Assembly: GCA_014381555.1 (NCBI GenBank)
Contig: JACNLO010000056.1
Location: 1-64,000 of the forward strand
Direction of reading: 5' to 3'
Length of the DNA stretch: 64,000 nucleotides
Origin: Planctomycetota bacterium
GTDB taxonomy: Bacteria > Planctomycetota > Phycisphaerae > Phycisphaerales > SM1A02
The notes beneath the pieces are model-generated. The model saw only the letters and a program-made list of their open reading frames with translations, had not been told where the DNA came from and did not search any database. The translations under genes and the position numbers were made by a program. This document shows, one piece after another, positions 54,014 through 62,208 of the stretch (the first letter of the stretch is position 1; each line of letters opens with the position of its first letter).

Positions 54014-56241
54014 CAGAACTCTACTGAATTGTTGTGGTCGGGTGAAACTAATTCAAGTTTCGCATATTCAAGGACAAGATGTTTTACGCCACCACGGAAT
54101 TCAATCGTAATGGTAGAACCGCGAGTCCTTCGGATAATACGTTGCACCTTTCCTAAGCCAAATCGTTTATGCCGTACAAGCGAACCAACGGTCACAGTTT
54201 GGTCACCACTTTCTTCTGGCACAACGTCAGGTACATCCCAAGGTTCTATTGCAGGGCTTTTCGTAATAGAAACGCCAGTCATTTCCTGTATAAAACGACT
54301 TTGCATCGTTCGATTACTTACTCCACGCTGTGTCCTACGTTTGGCGTGTGTGAGGAAAAGGTGTTTTCTAGCGCGAGTAATCCCAACGTAACAAAGTCGC
54401 CTCTCTTCCTCCATCTGGGAATCGTCATGCTTTGCTCGTTCGTGTGGAAGTAAACCCTCTTCTAATCCAGCAATTGCGATGAAATCGAATTCCAGACCCT
54501 TTGATGCATGCAAAGTCATTAGAGTTACTGCACCATTCTCTGGATCAACAGCATCTGCGTCACTGACTAAAGCAACGTTTTCAAGAAAAGCAAATAAAAG
54601 ATGCAAAGGCGTGTATGGTGATGAGTCTTCGTTCTCTGCCTCAAACCTTTCTTCGAATTCAGTTGCTGCAGAAACAAGTTCTCCCAAGTTTTGCAATCGT
54701 TCAAGATCATCTTCTCCAGAACCTGTTGAGTAAAACTCTTCAAGTCCAGATTCTCGGACTACTCTCTCAACAAGATCGGCAAGTGAACTCGCCGCGGTCA
54801 AACTCTCTTCTGACCGTCCATCAATTTGCCACTGCCTAAATGTCTCTGAAAACTTTTTCATCGCATTCGCTGCTCGTGCCGTAAAACCCTGCTCTTTTGA
54901 GACTTTTGAAGACGCTCCTAGCAATGACATTCCGTGAGAAAGTGCAAGATGTTCCAACCTTGAAATAGATGTCGAGCCAATGCCTCTAGTTGGCGTATTT
55001 ATCACTCGTACAAATGCGACATCATCTTTGGGATTGACCAAAAGACGCAAATATGAAATCGCTTGCTTAATTTCTTTCCGATCATAAAAAGCCGTTCCTC
55101 TAGCAACAACGTGTGGGATTCCGGCTTTTCTAAATGTGTCCTCAAGAACCCGGCTCAATGCGTTCACTCTGTACAACACAGACATTTCTTTTAGCAAAAC
55201 ACCTTCGTTCTGTAGCCGAGTTACTTCTCGAACAATCGACTCTGCTTCTTCATGCTCATTCTCAAGTGTAACAATAGTCGGCTCATTTCCATCCTCAAGT
55301 TCTGTGAACAACTTTTTTTCTTTACGCTGTTTATTGTGCTCAATGAGAGTAGCAGCAACTTTAACAAGATGACCGGTACTCCGAAAATTCCTGCCCAAAG
55401 GAATTACTGTCCCCTCTCCATAGTGTTCTTCAAAATCAAGAATGTTTGAAATATCTGCCCCTCGCCATGCATACACTGATTGATCAGGATCTCCAACCAC
55501 GCAAATATTCCTGTGATTCGCAGCAATTTTGTTTGCAATTACAAACTGAGTATGGTTCGTATCTTGATATTCGTCAATCATGACATACTGATATCTGTCT
55601 TCTAAATGTTGACGAGCCTCCCCATCACGCTCTAGAAGTCTAGCGGTCTGTAACAAAAGATCGTCAAAGTCAACAGCATCATTGCTTCGCAAAATATCGT
55701 CATACGTTCTGTACATTTTTGCTATTGACTTTGTATAAAAATCAGAAGCTTCTTTCTCAAAAGTATCAACATCGATTAATTTGTTTTTCGCGTTACTAAT
55801 TGCAGCGAGTACTGATGCGGGTCGCCAATTTGAGTCATTTAGATTACATGCTTTAATTGCAGCTTTTACAGCAGATCGCTGATCTGCACTGTCATAAATA
55901 GTAAATGTAGTTGTTCCAATTACACGTTCACCCCAATCTCGTAACACTCTTGCGCAAAAAGCATGAAATGTTGAAACTGTTAACCCTTGCGCGTGGAGTG
56001 AGTCTTGTTCAAGCAATGTAAACACTCGATTTCGCATTTCCTGCGCTGCTTTATTTGTAAATGTCAGCGCAAGTATTTGCCAAGGCGGGACACCACTAGC
56101 AATTAAATTCGCGATTCGCCGAGTAACCACTGTTGTTTTACCCGACCCAGGGCCTGCAAGAACCAGCAGTGGCCCGTTTTTATGCTCGACCGCTTCTTGT
56201 TGCGAATCGGTAAGTGAAGTTGTTTTTGTGTCAGTGCTCAT
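54013..56241 (-). CDS. UvrD/PcrA-type superfamily 1 DNA helicase
   Basis: A 742-residue 3'-5' helicase. Motif I is AGPGSGKTT (about 29-37), motif II DEYQDTN, and other SF1A motifs are clear (LTFTNKAAQEMRNRV; VGDPDQSVYAWRGADISNIL; LMTLHASKGLEFD; VGITRARKHLFLTHA). The C-terminal tail (VTVGSLVRHKRFGLGKVQRI) matches the PcrA/UvrD Tudor-like RNA-polymerase-binding domain. It would function in nucleotide-excision and mismatch repair. TACACT lies 9 bases before ATG 56241 and there is little ribosome-site signal. Confidence 0.93.
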   Translation of the reverse strand: MSTDTKTTSLTDSQQEAVEHKNGPLLVLAGPGSGKTTVVTRRIANLIASGVPPWQILALTFTNKAAQEMRNRVFTLLEQDSLHAQGLTVSTFHAFCARVLRDWGERVIGTTTFTIYDSADQRSAVKAAIKACNLNDSNWRPASVLAAISNAKNKLIDVDTFEKEASDFYTKSIAKMYRTYDDILRSNDAVDFDDLLLQTARLLERDGEARQHLEDRYQYVMIDEYQDTNHTQFVIANKIAANHRNICVVGDPDQSVYAWRGADISNILDFEEHYGEGTVIPLGRNFRSTGHLVKVAATLIEHNKQRKEKKLFTELEDGNEPTIVTLENEHEEAESIVREVTRLQNEGVLLKEMSVLYRVNALSRVLEDTFRKAGIPHVVARGTAFYDRKEIKQAISYLRLLVNPKDDVAFVRVINTPTRGIGSTSISRLEHLALSHGMSLLGASSKVSKEQGFTARAANAMKKFSETFRQWQIDGRSEESLTAASSLADLVERVVRESGLEEFYSTGSGEDDLERLQNLGELVSAATEFEERFEAENEDSSPYTPLHLLFAFLENVALVSDADAVDPENGAVTLMTLHASKGLEFDFIAIAGLEEGLLPHERAKHDDSQMEEERRLCYVGITRARKHLFLTHAKRRTQRGVSNRTMQSRFIQEMTGVSITKSPAIEPWDVPDVVPEESGDQTVTVGSLVRHKRFGLGKVQRIIRRTRGSTITIEFRGGVKHLVLEYAKLELVSPDHNNSVEF

Positions 56242-56250
56242 GTTTCCAAC

Positions 56251-56256
56251 AGTGTA
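56251..56256 (-). promoter_or_regulatory. Candidate -10 box before uvrD-queG
   Basis: On the minus strand TACACT is followed by nine bases and the ATG at 56241. A clear -35 is not seen. It is one of several similar boxes very close to start codons here. Confidence 0.3.
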
Positions 56257-56418
56257 ATGTCAATACTCCATATTTCGCCAATAAACCTCTTTTATTCATC
56301 AATTATGCATAGATACGCTCTGAATTGTTGTCCGCAACAAACTATCCACATCGACAAACCCCACATCAGCTCTATGTAAGTACCGATATTAACAGCTCTT
56401 AGAACTTTTTTAAAAGAG

Positions 56419-56465
56419 ACACAAGATTTTGTGGTCTAGGGTATTGCAGACACAAGATGTGGTAG
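56419..56465 (+). promoter_or_regulatory. Tandem NrdR boxes upstream of the ribonucleotide reductase
   Basis: Two 16-bp sites, ACACAAGATTTTGTGG (56419-56434) and ACACAAGATGTGGTAG (56450-56465), resemble the NrdR consensus acaCwAtATaTwGtgt. They match at roughly 13 and 11-12 of 16 positions. They are 31 bp apart start to start (15 bp between), the spacing normal for NrdR tandem sites. They lie ~400 bp before the nrdJ start. The NrdR repressor itself is not in the window. Confidence 0.7.
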
Positions 56466-56620
56466 TACGATAAGCACTTGTGGAACATTTCTTTTCTGCT
56501 CGTTTTTGAGGGCTCAAAGATGGCAAAAAACCAAGAAAAACCACAAAGTGTGTTCGTTTTTGACAGGAAAACGTGTGTTTAACTTTTTTGGGGAATTGCA
56601 CGGGCAAGAGAGGTGAGTAG

Positions 56621-56776
56621 ATGACAGATCTTTGTGACAAACAAATAAAAGTAAGTAGTAAAAACAAATTGCTCAAATTGAATACGAACTGTTCTGGGAT
56701 TAATTCAAACAACGGCACAAGATTCAGTCACGAAGTACTAGCACATTGCTTACCTACTTCCATTGCTGACACGTAA
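56621..56776 (+). CDS. Possible 51-residue small protein or leader ORF in the nrdJ leader
   Basis: An ATG at 56621 with a strong ribosome site (GAGAGG, 7 bases upstream) opens a 51-codon frame starting MTDLCDKQIKVSSKNKLLKL and ending TAA at 56776, 68 bp before nrdJ. No signal peptide, helix or known family is seen; it has three Cys. It could be a translated leader controlling nrdJ, a small protein, or chance. Confidence 0.35.
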   Translation: MTDLCDKQIKVSSKNKLLKLNTNCSGINSNNGTRFSHEVLAHCLPTSIADT

Positions 56777-56844
56777 CAACCTAGTAACGAAATGACAGAA
56801 GTAAAAAGACACAGACAGAACAGCACGGAAGCAAAGAAACAACG

Positions 56845-59800
56845 ATGAAAATAACAAGACGATTTACAACAGCAAATGAAAATGTGTGGGAATCCGTAAA
56901 GTGGTCAACCCGCTCAACAAAAATATCTAATGCAGATGGCTCAGTAGTTTTCGAGATGAATAACGCTGAGATTCCAACAGAATGGAGCCAACTTGCTACA
57001 GATATAATGGTTAGCAAATATTTCCGCAAAGCTGGTGTTCCGCAATGCAATGAAGACGGCACTCCTGAACTTGATGAAAATGGGCAAGCCGTCACTGGAC
57101 CTGAACATTCCGCTAAACAAGTTATACATCGCCTTGTTGGTTGTTGGAGAAGTTGGGGAGAATCTCACGATTACTTCGACACCTCTGAAGATGCCGAAGC
57201 TTTTTACGATGAACTCTGTTGGATGATGCTACATCAAATATGCGCACCCAATAGTCCACAGTGGTTTAACACTGGATTAAATTGGGCGTATGGCATTTCG
57301 GGTCCAGCCCAAGGACACTATGTCGCAGACCCTGCTACTGGTGCCGTGACTCTTGCTGATGATGCATACTCCCACCCGCAGCCACACGCTTGCTTTATCC
57401 AATCTGTACAAGATGATCTTGTCAATGAAGGTGGCATCATGGATTTATGGACTCGCGAAGCGCGTCTCTTTAAGTATGGGTCAGGAACTGGATCTAATTT
57501 TTCTTCACTTAGAGGAAACGATGAATCTCTCTCTGGTGGCGGAAATTCAAGTGGTCTCATGAGTTTCTTAAAAATTGGTGACCGTGCTGCGGGTGCAATT
57601 AAATCAGGCGGCACTACGAGGCGAGCAGCAAAAATGGTTTCACTTGATGTGGATCACCCAGATATTGAAGAATTCGTGAGTTGGAAAGTTCGCGAAGAGC
57701 TTAAAGTTGCTGCCCTAGTTGAAGGCATGAAGCATCTTTCACCAGAGCAAAAACAACGAGCTGAAGAACTCAACCTCACACTCGATTACGATTTCAACGG
57801 CGAAGCATACCAAACAGTTTCTGGTCAAAATTCCAATAACTCGGTCCGTTTATCACATGAATTCTTTGAAACTGTTAACCGAGAAGGTGATTGGGATCTT
57901 ATCCGCCGAACTGATAGAGAAATATCACGTTCAATTCCAGCCCGCGGTTTATGGAATACCATTTGTAATGCGGCATGGCATTGTGCAGACCCAGGACTTC
58001 AGTTTGACACAACTATTAACGACTGGCACACTTGCCCTAAGAGTGGTCGCATCAATGCTTCAAATCCATGTAGCGAGTACATGTTCCTCGATGACACTGC
58101 ATGTAACCTTGCTTCTCTTAATCTATTGAAGTTCTATGACAGTGATTCACGAATGTTCGATGTTGACTCTTTTGAACACTCAATTCGACTTTGGACAATT
58201 GTCCTTGAAATTTCTGTGTTAATGGCAGCATTCCCTTCCGAAGCAATTGCTCACCAAAGCTGGCGGTTCCGAACACTGGGGCTTGGCTTTGCAAACCTTG
58301 GTGCAATGCTTATCCAAGCTGGCATCCCATACGATAGCGATGCGGGACGGGCAGTTTGCGGTGCTATTTCCGCGACACTGACAGGAAGATCCTACGCAGT
58401 TAGTGCGGAAATGGCGAGTGAGCTCGGTCCGTTTGATGGATTTGCAGACAACGCCGAGGACATGCTTCGAGTTATCCGAAACCATAGAAATGCAGCATGC
58501 GGAATAACTCGAGATTCAGGTAAATATGAAAAACTACGCATCCCACCAGTGCCAATTAACCACTCGTTATTCCTTGACGATTCGATAAACATCACCAACG
58601 CTGGTGATTTACTCGGCCGAGCAGTACAAGCATGGGATGAAGCGCTTGACCTTGGTGGTAGACACGGTTTTAGAAACGCTCAAGTCACCGTCATAGCTCC
58701 AACTGGGACAATCGGTCTTTTAATGGACTGCGACACAACTGGTGTTGAACCAGATTTTGCTCTCACAAAATTCAAAAAACTTGCAGGTGGCGGATATTTT
58801 AAAATTGCAAATCAATCACTTCAACCAGCACTTCTTGCCCTTGGATACAGCAAAAGAAAAGTAAAGAAAATTATGCAATATATCATGGGCACATTATCCC
58901 TTGATACCCCATTGCCAAAATCTGTTTCTGAAAATCACGACGAAATTTCTTTCCGCGATTTTCTGTTACAAAACTCGTACACAAATGATGATTTAGAATC
59001 GATTGAAGATTCACTTCCAACTATTTTTAACCTTTCATTCGCGTTCGCAGCATGGGCAATGCCAGAACATGTTCTTGATGGGTTCGGACTAACTCGTGAG
59101 CAAGCGACTGCAGACCCTTCTTTCAATGGATTAAAACTTCTTGGTTTGAATTCAGATGAACGCAAAGAGCTAAACTGCAGAATCTGTGGCACCGGAACGA
59201 TTGAGGGCGCCCCTAATCTAAAAGAAGAACACCTTGAAGTGTTTGACTGTGCAAACAGATGTGGTGAAATAGGGACAAGATTTATTGCTCCAGAAGGACA
59301 CATCAGAATGATGGCTGCTTGCCAGCCCTTCATTACAGGTGCAATTTCTAAAACCATCAACCTTCCAAATGAAGCAACCACTGACGATATCTCTCGATCA
59401 TATTGGTTAAGTTGGGAACTTGGTCTAAAAGCAAATGCTATTTATCGAGATGGATGCAAACTAAGCCAACCACTCAACGCAAAATCCGATGTGTCAGTTG
59501 ACGATGAGGAAGACAGCACTGAAATTTCCGCTGCTCATGAAGAAATCGCAACAGAAGTTGTATCAGCTGCAGACATGGCATCAACCGACAACCCTCAGAT
59601 TATTGAGCGTGTTGTTGAGAAAATCATTGAACGACCAATGCGTAAACGGTTGCCAGATACACGAAGAAGTATTACGCACCACTTCAATGTCGCAAGCCAT
59701 GAGGGCTACCTAACTGTTGGCATGTACGATTCTGGAGGACCAGGTGAACTCTTTATCACAATGTCAAAAGAGGGTTCAACAATTGGTGGCTTGATGGATA

Positions 59801-60402
59801 GTCTCGGTACAGCAATCAGTGTTGCTTTGCAATATGGAGTTCCAATCGAAAGCCTTGTCAGCAAATTTGCATACCAGCGGTTTGAACCACAGGGAATCAC
59901 TACTAACCGTGACATCCCATTTGCAAAAAGTCTCGTTGATTATATTTTCCAATGGATGGGAATGCAATTCATCGATGGATACAGAGAGGCAAATCTGCCT
60001 AACCGAAGCACAACAACAAATCTTTCGGCTGAAGTTAAAACAAAACCAACAACTGTCAAGGAGGACACACGATGGTCACCAGAAGATACAGATACAACTC
60101 ACCCGAGTTCTACGACCACATCAGTTGGTGGAATTACACCAACTTCAGAACCAGAAAAGGAGCAGACCGAACAGTTGGATGCTTTTACAGCACAACGACA
60201 AATCACAATTCAATCGACTCGTGTGTCGACAGATATGCTCGAGGCAGAAGAAACAATAGTTCAACAATCTACTACCCTCAGTCAGTCAATGGCTTCTATG
60301 CAAGGCGATGCTCCAGCATGTCCTGAATGCGGAGCGATTACTGTTCGGAGTGGCACATGTTACAAATGTATGAACTGCGGCGAATCGCTAGGTTGTTCAT
60401 AA
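56845..60402 (+). CDS. nrdJ: Adenosylcobalamin-dependent (class II) ribonucleotide reductase
   Basis: An 1185-residue enzyme that makes deoxyribonucleotides without oxygen dependence. The active-site N-x-C-x-E is NPCSEY (N407, C409, E411), with FKYGSGTGSNFSSLRG and APTGTIGLLMDCDTTGVEPDF in the barrel. The C-terminus ends with a Cys-rich zinc/redox tail (ACPECGAITVRSGTCYKC, then CGESLGC). Length is typical of the long vitamin B12-dependent family. The NrdR boxes upstream indicate repression when dNTPs are plentiful. Start ATG 56845 has GGAAG rather far upstream (about 13 bases). It relies on B12, as does queG. Confidence 0.95.
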   Translation: MKITRRFTTANENVWESVKWSTRSTKISNADGSVVFEMNNAEIPTEWSQLATDIMVSKYFRKAGVPQCNEDGTPELDENGQAVTGPEHSAKQVIHRLVGCWRSWGESHDYFDTSEDAEAFYDELCWMMLHQICAPNSPQWFNTGLNWAYGISGPAQGHYVADPATGAVTLADDAYSHPQPHACFIQSVQDDLVNEGGIMDLWTREARLFKYGSGTGSNFSSLRGNDESLSGGGNSSGLMSFLKIGDRAAGAIKSGGTTRRAAKMVSLDVDHPDIEEFVSWKVREELKVAALVEGMKHLSPEQKQRAEELNLTLDYDFNGEAYQTVSGQNSNNSVRLSHEFFETVNREGDWDLIRRTDREISRSIPARGLWNTICNAAWHCADPGLQFDTTINDWHTCPKSGRINASNPCSEYMFLDDTACNLASLNLLKFYDSDSRMFDVDSFEHSIRLWTIVLEISVLMAAFPSEAIAHQSWRFRTLGLGFANLGAMLIQAGIPYDSDAGRAVCGAISATLTGRSYAVSAEMASELGPFDGFADNAEDMLRVIRNHRNAACGITRDSGKYEKLRIPPVPINHSLFLDDSINITNAGDLLGRAVQAWDEALDLGGRHGFRNAQVTVIAPTGTIGLLMDCDTTGVEPDFALTKFKKLAGGGYFKIANQSLQPALLALGYSKRKVKKIMQYIMGTLSLDTPLPKSVSENHDEISFRDFLLQNSYTNDDLESIEDSLPTIFNLSFAFAAWAMPEHVLDGFGLTREQATADPSFNGLKLLGLNSDERKELNCRICGTGTIEGAPNLKEEHLEVFDCANRCGEIGTRFIAPEGHIRMMAACQPFITGAISKTINLPNEATTDDISRSYWLSWELGLKANAIYRDGCKLSQPLNAKSDVSVDDEEDSTEISAAHEEIATEVVSAADMASTDNPQIIERVVEKIIERPMRKRLPDTRRSITHHFNVASHEGYLTVGMYDSGGPGELFITMSKEGSTIGGLMDSLGTAISVALQYGVPIESLVSKFAYQRFEPQGITTNRDIPFAKSLVDYIFQWMGMQFIDGYREANLPNRSTTTNLSAEVKTKPTTVKEDTRWSPEDTDTTHPSSTTTSVGGITPTSEPEKEQTEQLDAFTAQRQITIQSTRVSTDMLEAEETIVQQSTTLSQSMASMQGDAPACPECGAITVRSGTCYKCMNCGESLGCS

Positions 60403-60655
60403 AGAAGCACAGAGAAAGTGATGGGAATTGATAAAGCCGAAACACGGATGACTGACTATGTTCAAGCAAGGGGAAGGAACCACTTGCTCGATAGGAATAC
60501 CGAAGGAACGGTGCGCCTTTCATGTTTCACTTTTTGGTGGAACACCATGGCCAGAAGATTTGACTTTTTCAATTATGACTTTCGCCCAGATCAAGGATGA
60601 CCTGTGGCACCATGAAGTGACCCTCACTACCGTGAGTTTACTTCTTCTCTTCCCT

Positions 60656-60696
60656 CCCCCTGAGGCGGACCCACCACCGCCTTGGGGGGCTTTTTT
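60656..60696 (+). terminator. Intrinsic terminator after nrdJ
   Basis: CCCCC-TGA-GGCGG (60656-60668) folds with CCGCC-TT-GGGGGG (60677-60689), followed by C and six T. This is a strong GC stem with a U-run, 250 bp after the nrdJ stop. Confidence 0.88.
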
Positions 60697-60732
60697 GACA
60701 CAAGATAAACGACCATCGGGATAGTTTTTCGT

Positions 60733-60738
60733 TACAAT
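60733..60738 (+). promoter_or_regulatory. Candidate -10 box of a leaderless start (nuoA)
   Basis: TACAAT is followed by nine bases and the nuoA ATG at 60748; no ribosome site is visible. Same arrangement as before pyrD and the TPR-YggX gene. Confidence 0.38.
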
Positions 60739-60747
60739 TCACTTTCA

Positions 60748-61125
60748 ATGGATTTTACGAACTATCTCCCTGTTCTCCTCATTATCATCATGGCTGTTGG
60801 CTTTGGAGTGATTAACATCATCGCGTCTGGGCTTCTTGGTCCAAAACGCTCGGGTGATGTAAAGGATTCCGTGTATGAAGCTGGCATGGACCCTATTGGC
60901 ACCGCTAGAAAACGTTTTAACATTCGATTTTTCATTCTCGCTGTAACATTCTTAGTCTTCGATATTGAAATTATCTTTCTCTATCCTTGGGCAGTCGACT
61001 TTTCCCAACTCGCCCAAGGCAGTGAAGAAGCAACATTATTCCTTGGCAGAATCCTGTTTTTCTTAGGAACTTCCATCGTGGCGTATATTTACGCTTGGAA
61101 AAAGGGTGTATTCAACTGGGATTGA
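60748..61125 (+). CDS. nuoA: NADH-quinone oxidoreductase subunit A
   Basis: A 125-residue membrane protein of complex I with three helices (about 7-29, 63-83, 95-117). Family blocks are GPKRSGDVKDSVYEAGMDPIGTARKRFNIRFFILAVTFLVFDIEIIFLYPWA; the conserved Cys of the loop (usually YECG) is replaced by Ala (YEAG). Normally nuoA begins a nuoA-N operon, but here a tRNA follows and no other nuo gene is present, so it is separated from the rest of complex I. Confidence 0.93.
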   Translation: MDFTNYLPVLLIIIMAVGFGVINIIASGLLGPKRSGDVKDSVYEAGMDPIGTARKRFNIRFFILAVTFLVFDIEIIFLYPWAVDFSQLAQGSEEATLFLGRILFFLGTSIVAYIYAWKKGVFNWD

Positions 61126-61161
61126 TGCTTCCCTTTGTAGTAGAATGCGCAACCGCAATTG

Positions 61162-61284
<123 letters not shown>

Positions 61285-61396
61285 AAAATGCGAACAAATC
61301 CTGTCTTCACATTGTGTTCACAAGAGTACCGGGAAGGAAAGAGCGAAGCGCCCGCCCATTACCTGTACTCTTTCGCGATTGGTAACTGATTTATCG

Positions 61397-61422
61397 CCAC
61401 TGTCAGCGAAAGTTGACAGTGG
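61397..61422. repeat. Inverted repeat CCACTGTCA / TGACAGTGG
   Basis: A perfect 9-bp stem (61397-61405, 61414-61422) with an 8-base loop, just downstream of the leftward small coiled-coil gene. No U-run follows on either strand. It shares ACTGTC with the palindromes at 2522 and 18206. Confidence 0.6.
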
Positions 61423-61443
61423 AGATACATCCTGAATACCACA

Positions 61444-61758
61444 TTACTCTCTTGGCATCAACAGTTGGTGAATACGATTTTCTGCCATCCGACGCATGTT
61501 ATCGTCGCTTTGTTCATTAAGCGTTTGAATTGAACGACTCATGTGTTCAAGGACGGTGAAATTTGCTGCTTGTTCGGATAATTCAGCATCAATTTTTTTT
61601 GCTTCTTCTTCTAAAATTTCGAGGTATTCAGTTGCAGAGTCAACTTGCTCTTGCGCTACCTTCTTAGCGTACGAATCTTTGCATTTTGCAAGTGCTTTTT
61701 CTGCGAAACGAACTTGAAGCCGAGCTTCTAATCGTTTCACAGCAAGCGATTCCATCAT
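61444..61758 (-). CDS. Small coiled-coil protein of unknown function
   Basis: A 104-residue, almost wholly helical protein (MMESLAVKRLEARLQVRFAEK ..., EEEAKKIDAELSEQAANF), without signal peptide or membrane segment. Start is ATG 61758 (or 61755). It follows the small secreted protein gene by 6 bp and is probably co-transcribed. I recognise no family. Confidence 0.6.
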   Translation of the reverse strand: MMESLAVKRLEARLQVRFAEKALAKCKDSYAKKVAQEQVDSATEYLEILEEEAKKIDAELSEQAANFTVLEHMSRSIQTLNEQSDDNMRRMAENRIHQLLMPRE

Positions 61759-61764
61759 AATCCA

Positions 61765-62010
61765 CTATGCAGATTGTGATGACCCTTCTAGTGAAACTAT
61801 CCCTTTAAATTTAATGAAACCTTGCAATTCATCATTCAGATCTAGCAACGTGTAGCGGATATGCACACCATTTGTCTCTAGGGCTTTAAATTCCATTTGA
61901 AGTTGATTGGACTCACAAGAGGCCTGCCCTGGCTTATCTTGCGTAGCACCTAAAAAAACTCCAAAGACACAGAGCGATACCAATAACACCCATTTTTTAG
62001 ATTTATTCAT
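61765..62010 (-). CDS. Small secreted protein of unknown function
   Basis: An 81-residue protein from ATG 62010, chosen because AGGAG precedes it and a signal peptide follows (NKSKKWVLLVSLCVFGVFLGATQ); the frame continues upstream without these features. The mature part (~55 residues) contains one Cys (QASCESNQL) and looks beta-rich. First gene of a two-gene leftward unit. Confidence 0.65.
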   Translation of the reverse strand: MNKSKKWVLLVSLCVFGVFLGATQDKPGQASCESNQLQMEFKALETNGVHIRYTLLDLNDELQGFIKFKGIVSLEGSSQSA

Positions 62011-62208
62011 TTCCAAACTCCTTTTTCTAGTAATCGAGTCTACGGTTAAATCATACAAATGGTTCAATATATCCTCATTTATATCTGACTTGGGTTCAAA
62101 AATAACTGGGTTTTTAACAATATTTTCTCGACATTACTACGTGCTTGTGTCATAGTAAATACTTGTGGCTTAGTCATTTAGAACGAGACAGAAAATTGAG
62201 GCAAGACG

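Larger units (their letters stand above)
56242..56844. other. 603-bp divergent intergenic region between uvrD and nrdJ
   Basis: This gap holds the uvrD -10-like box, a pair of NrdR-like boxes (56419-56465) and a ~370-base leader of nrdJ with a 51-codon reading frame. I looked for the cobalamin riboswitch signatures expected before a B12-dependent reductase and did not find a convincing set. Confidence 0.6.
60403..60747. other. 345-bp region between nrdJ and nuoA
   Basis: No gene is convincing here. Two overlapping short frames exist (60421-60600, 59 codons; 60458-60724, 88 codons), neither resembling a known family and the latter running through the terminator. A small CTCAC-TACC-GTGAG hairpin (about 60623-60636) precedes the terminator at 60656. 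The nuoA promoter must lie in the last ~50 bp. Confidence 0.4.

Noticed and set aside
56466-56844. Cobalamin riboswitch before nrdJ
   Set aside because: I searched for the B12-box and GCCACTG-type elements by eye; only a partial CAGGAAAAC match was seen. A covariance-model scan would settle it.
60421-60724. Two small overlapping frames (59 and 88 codons) between nrdJ and nuoA
   Set aside because: No recognisable family, weak or no ribosome site; the longer one translates the terminator stem into a Pro-rich tail.
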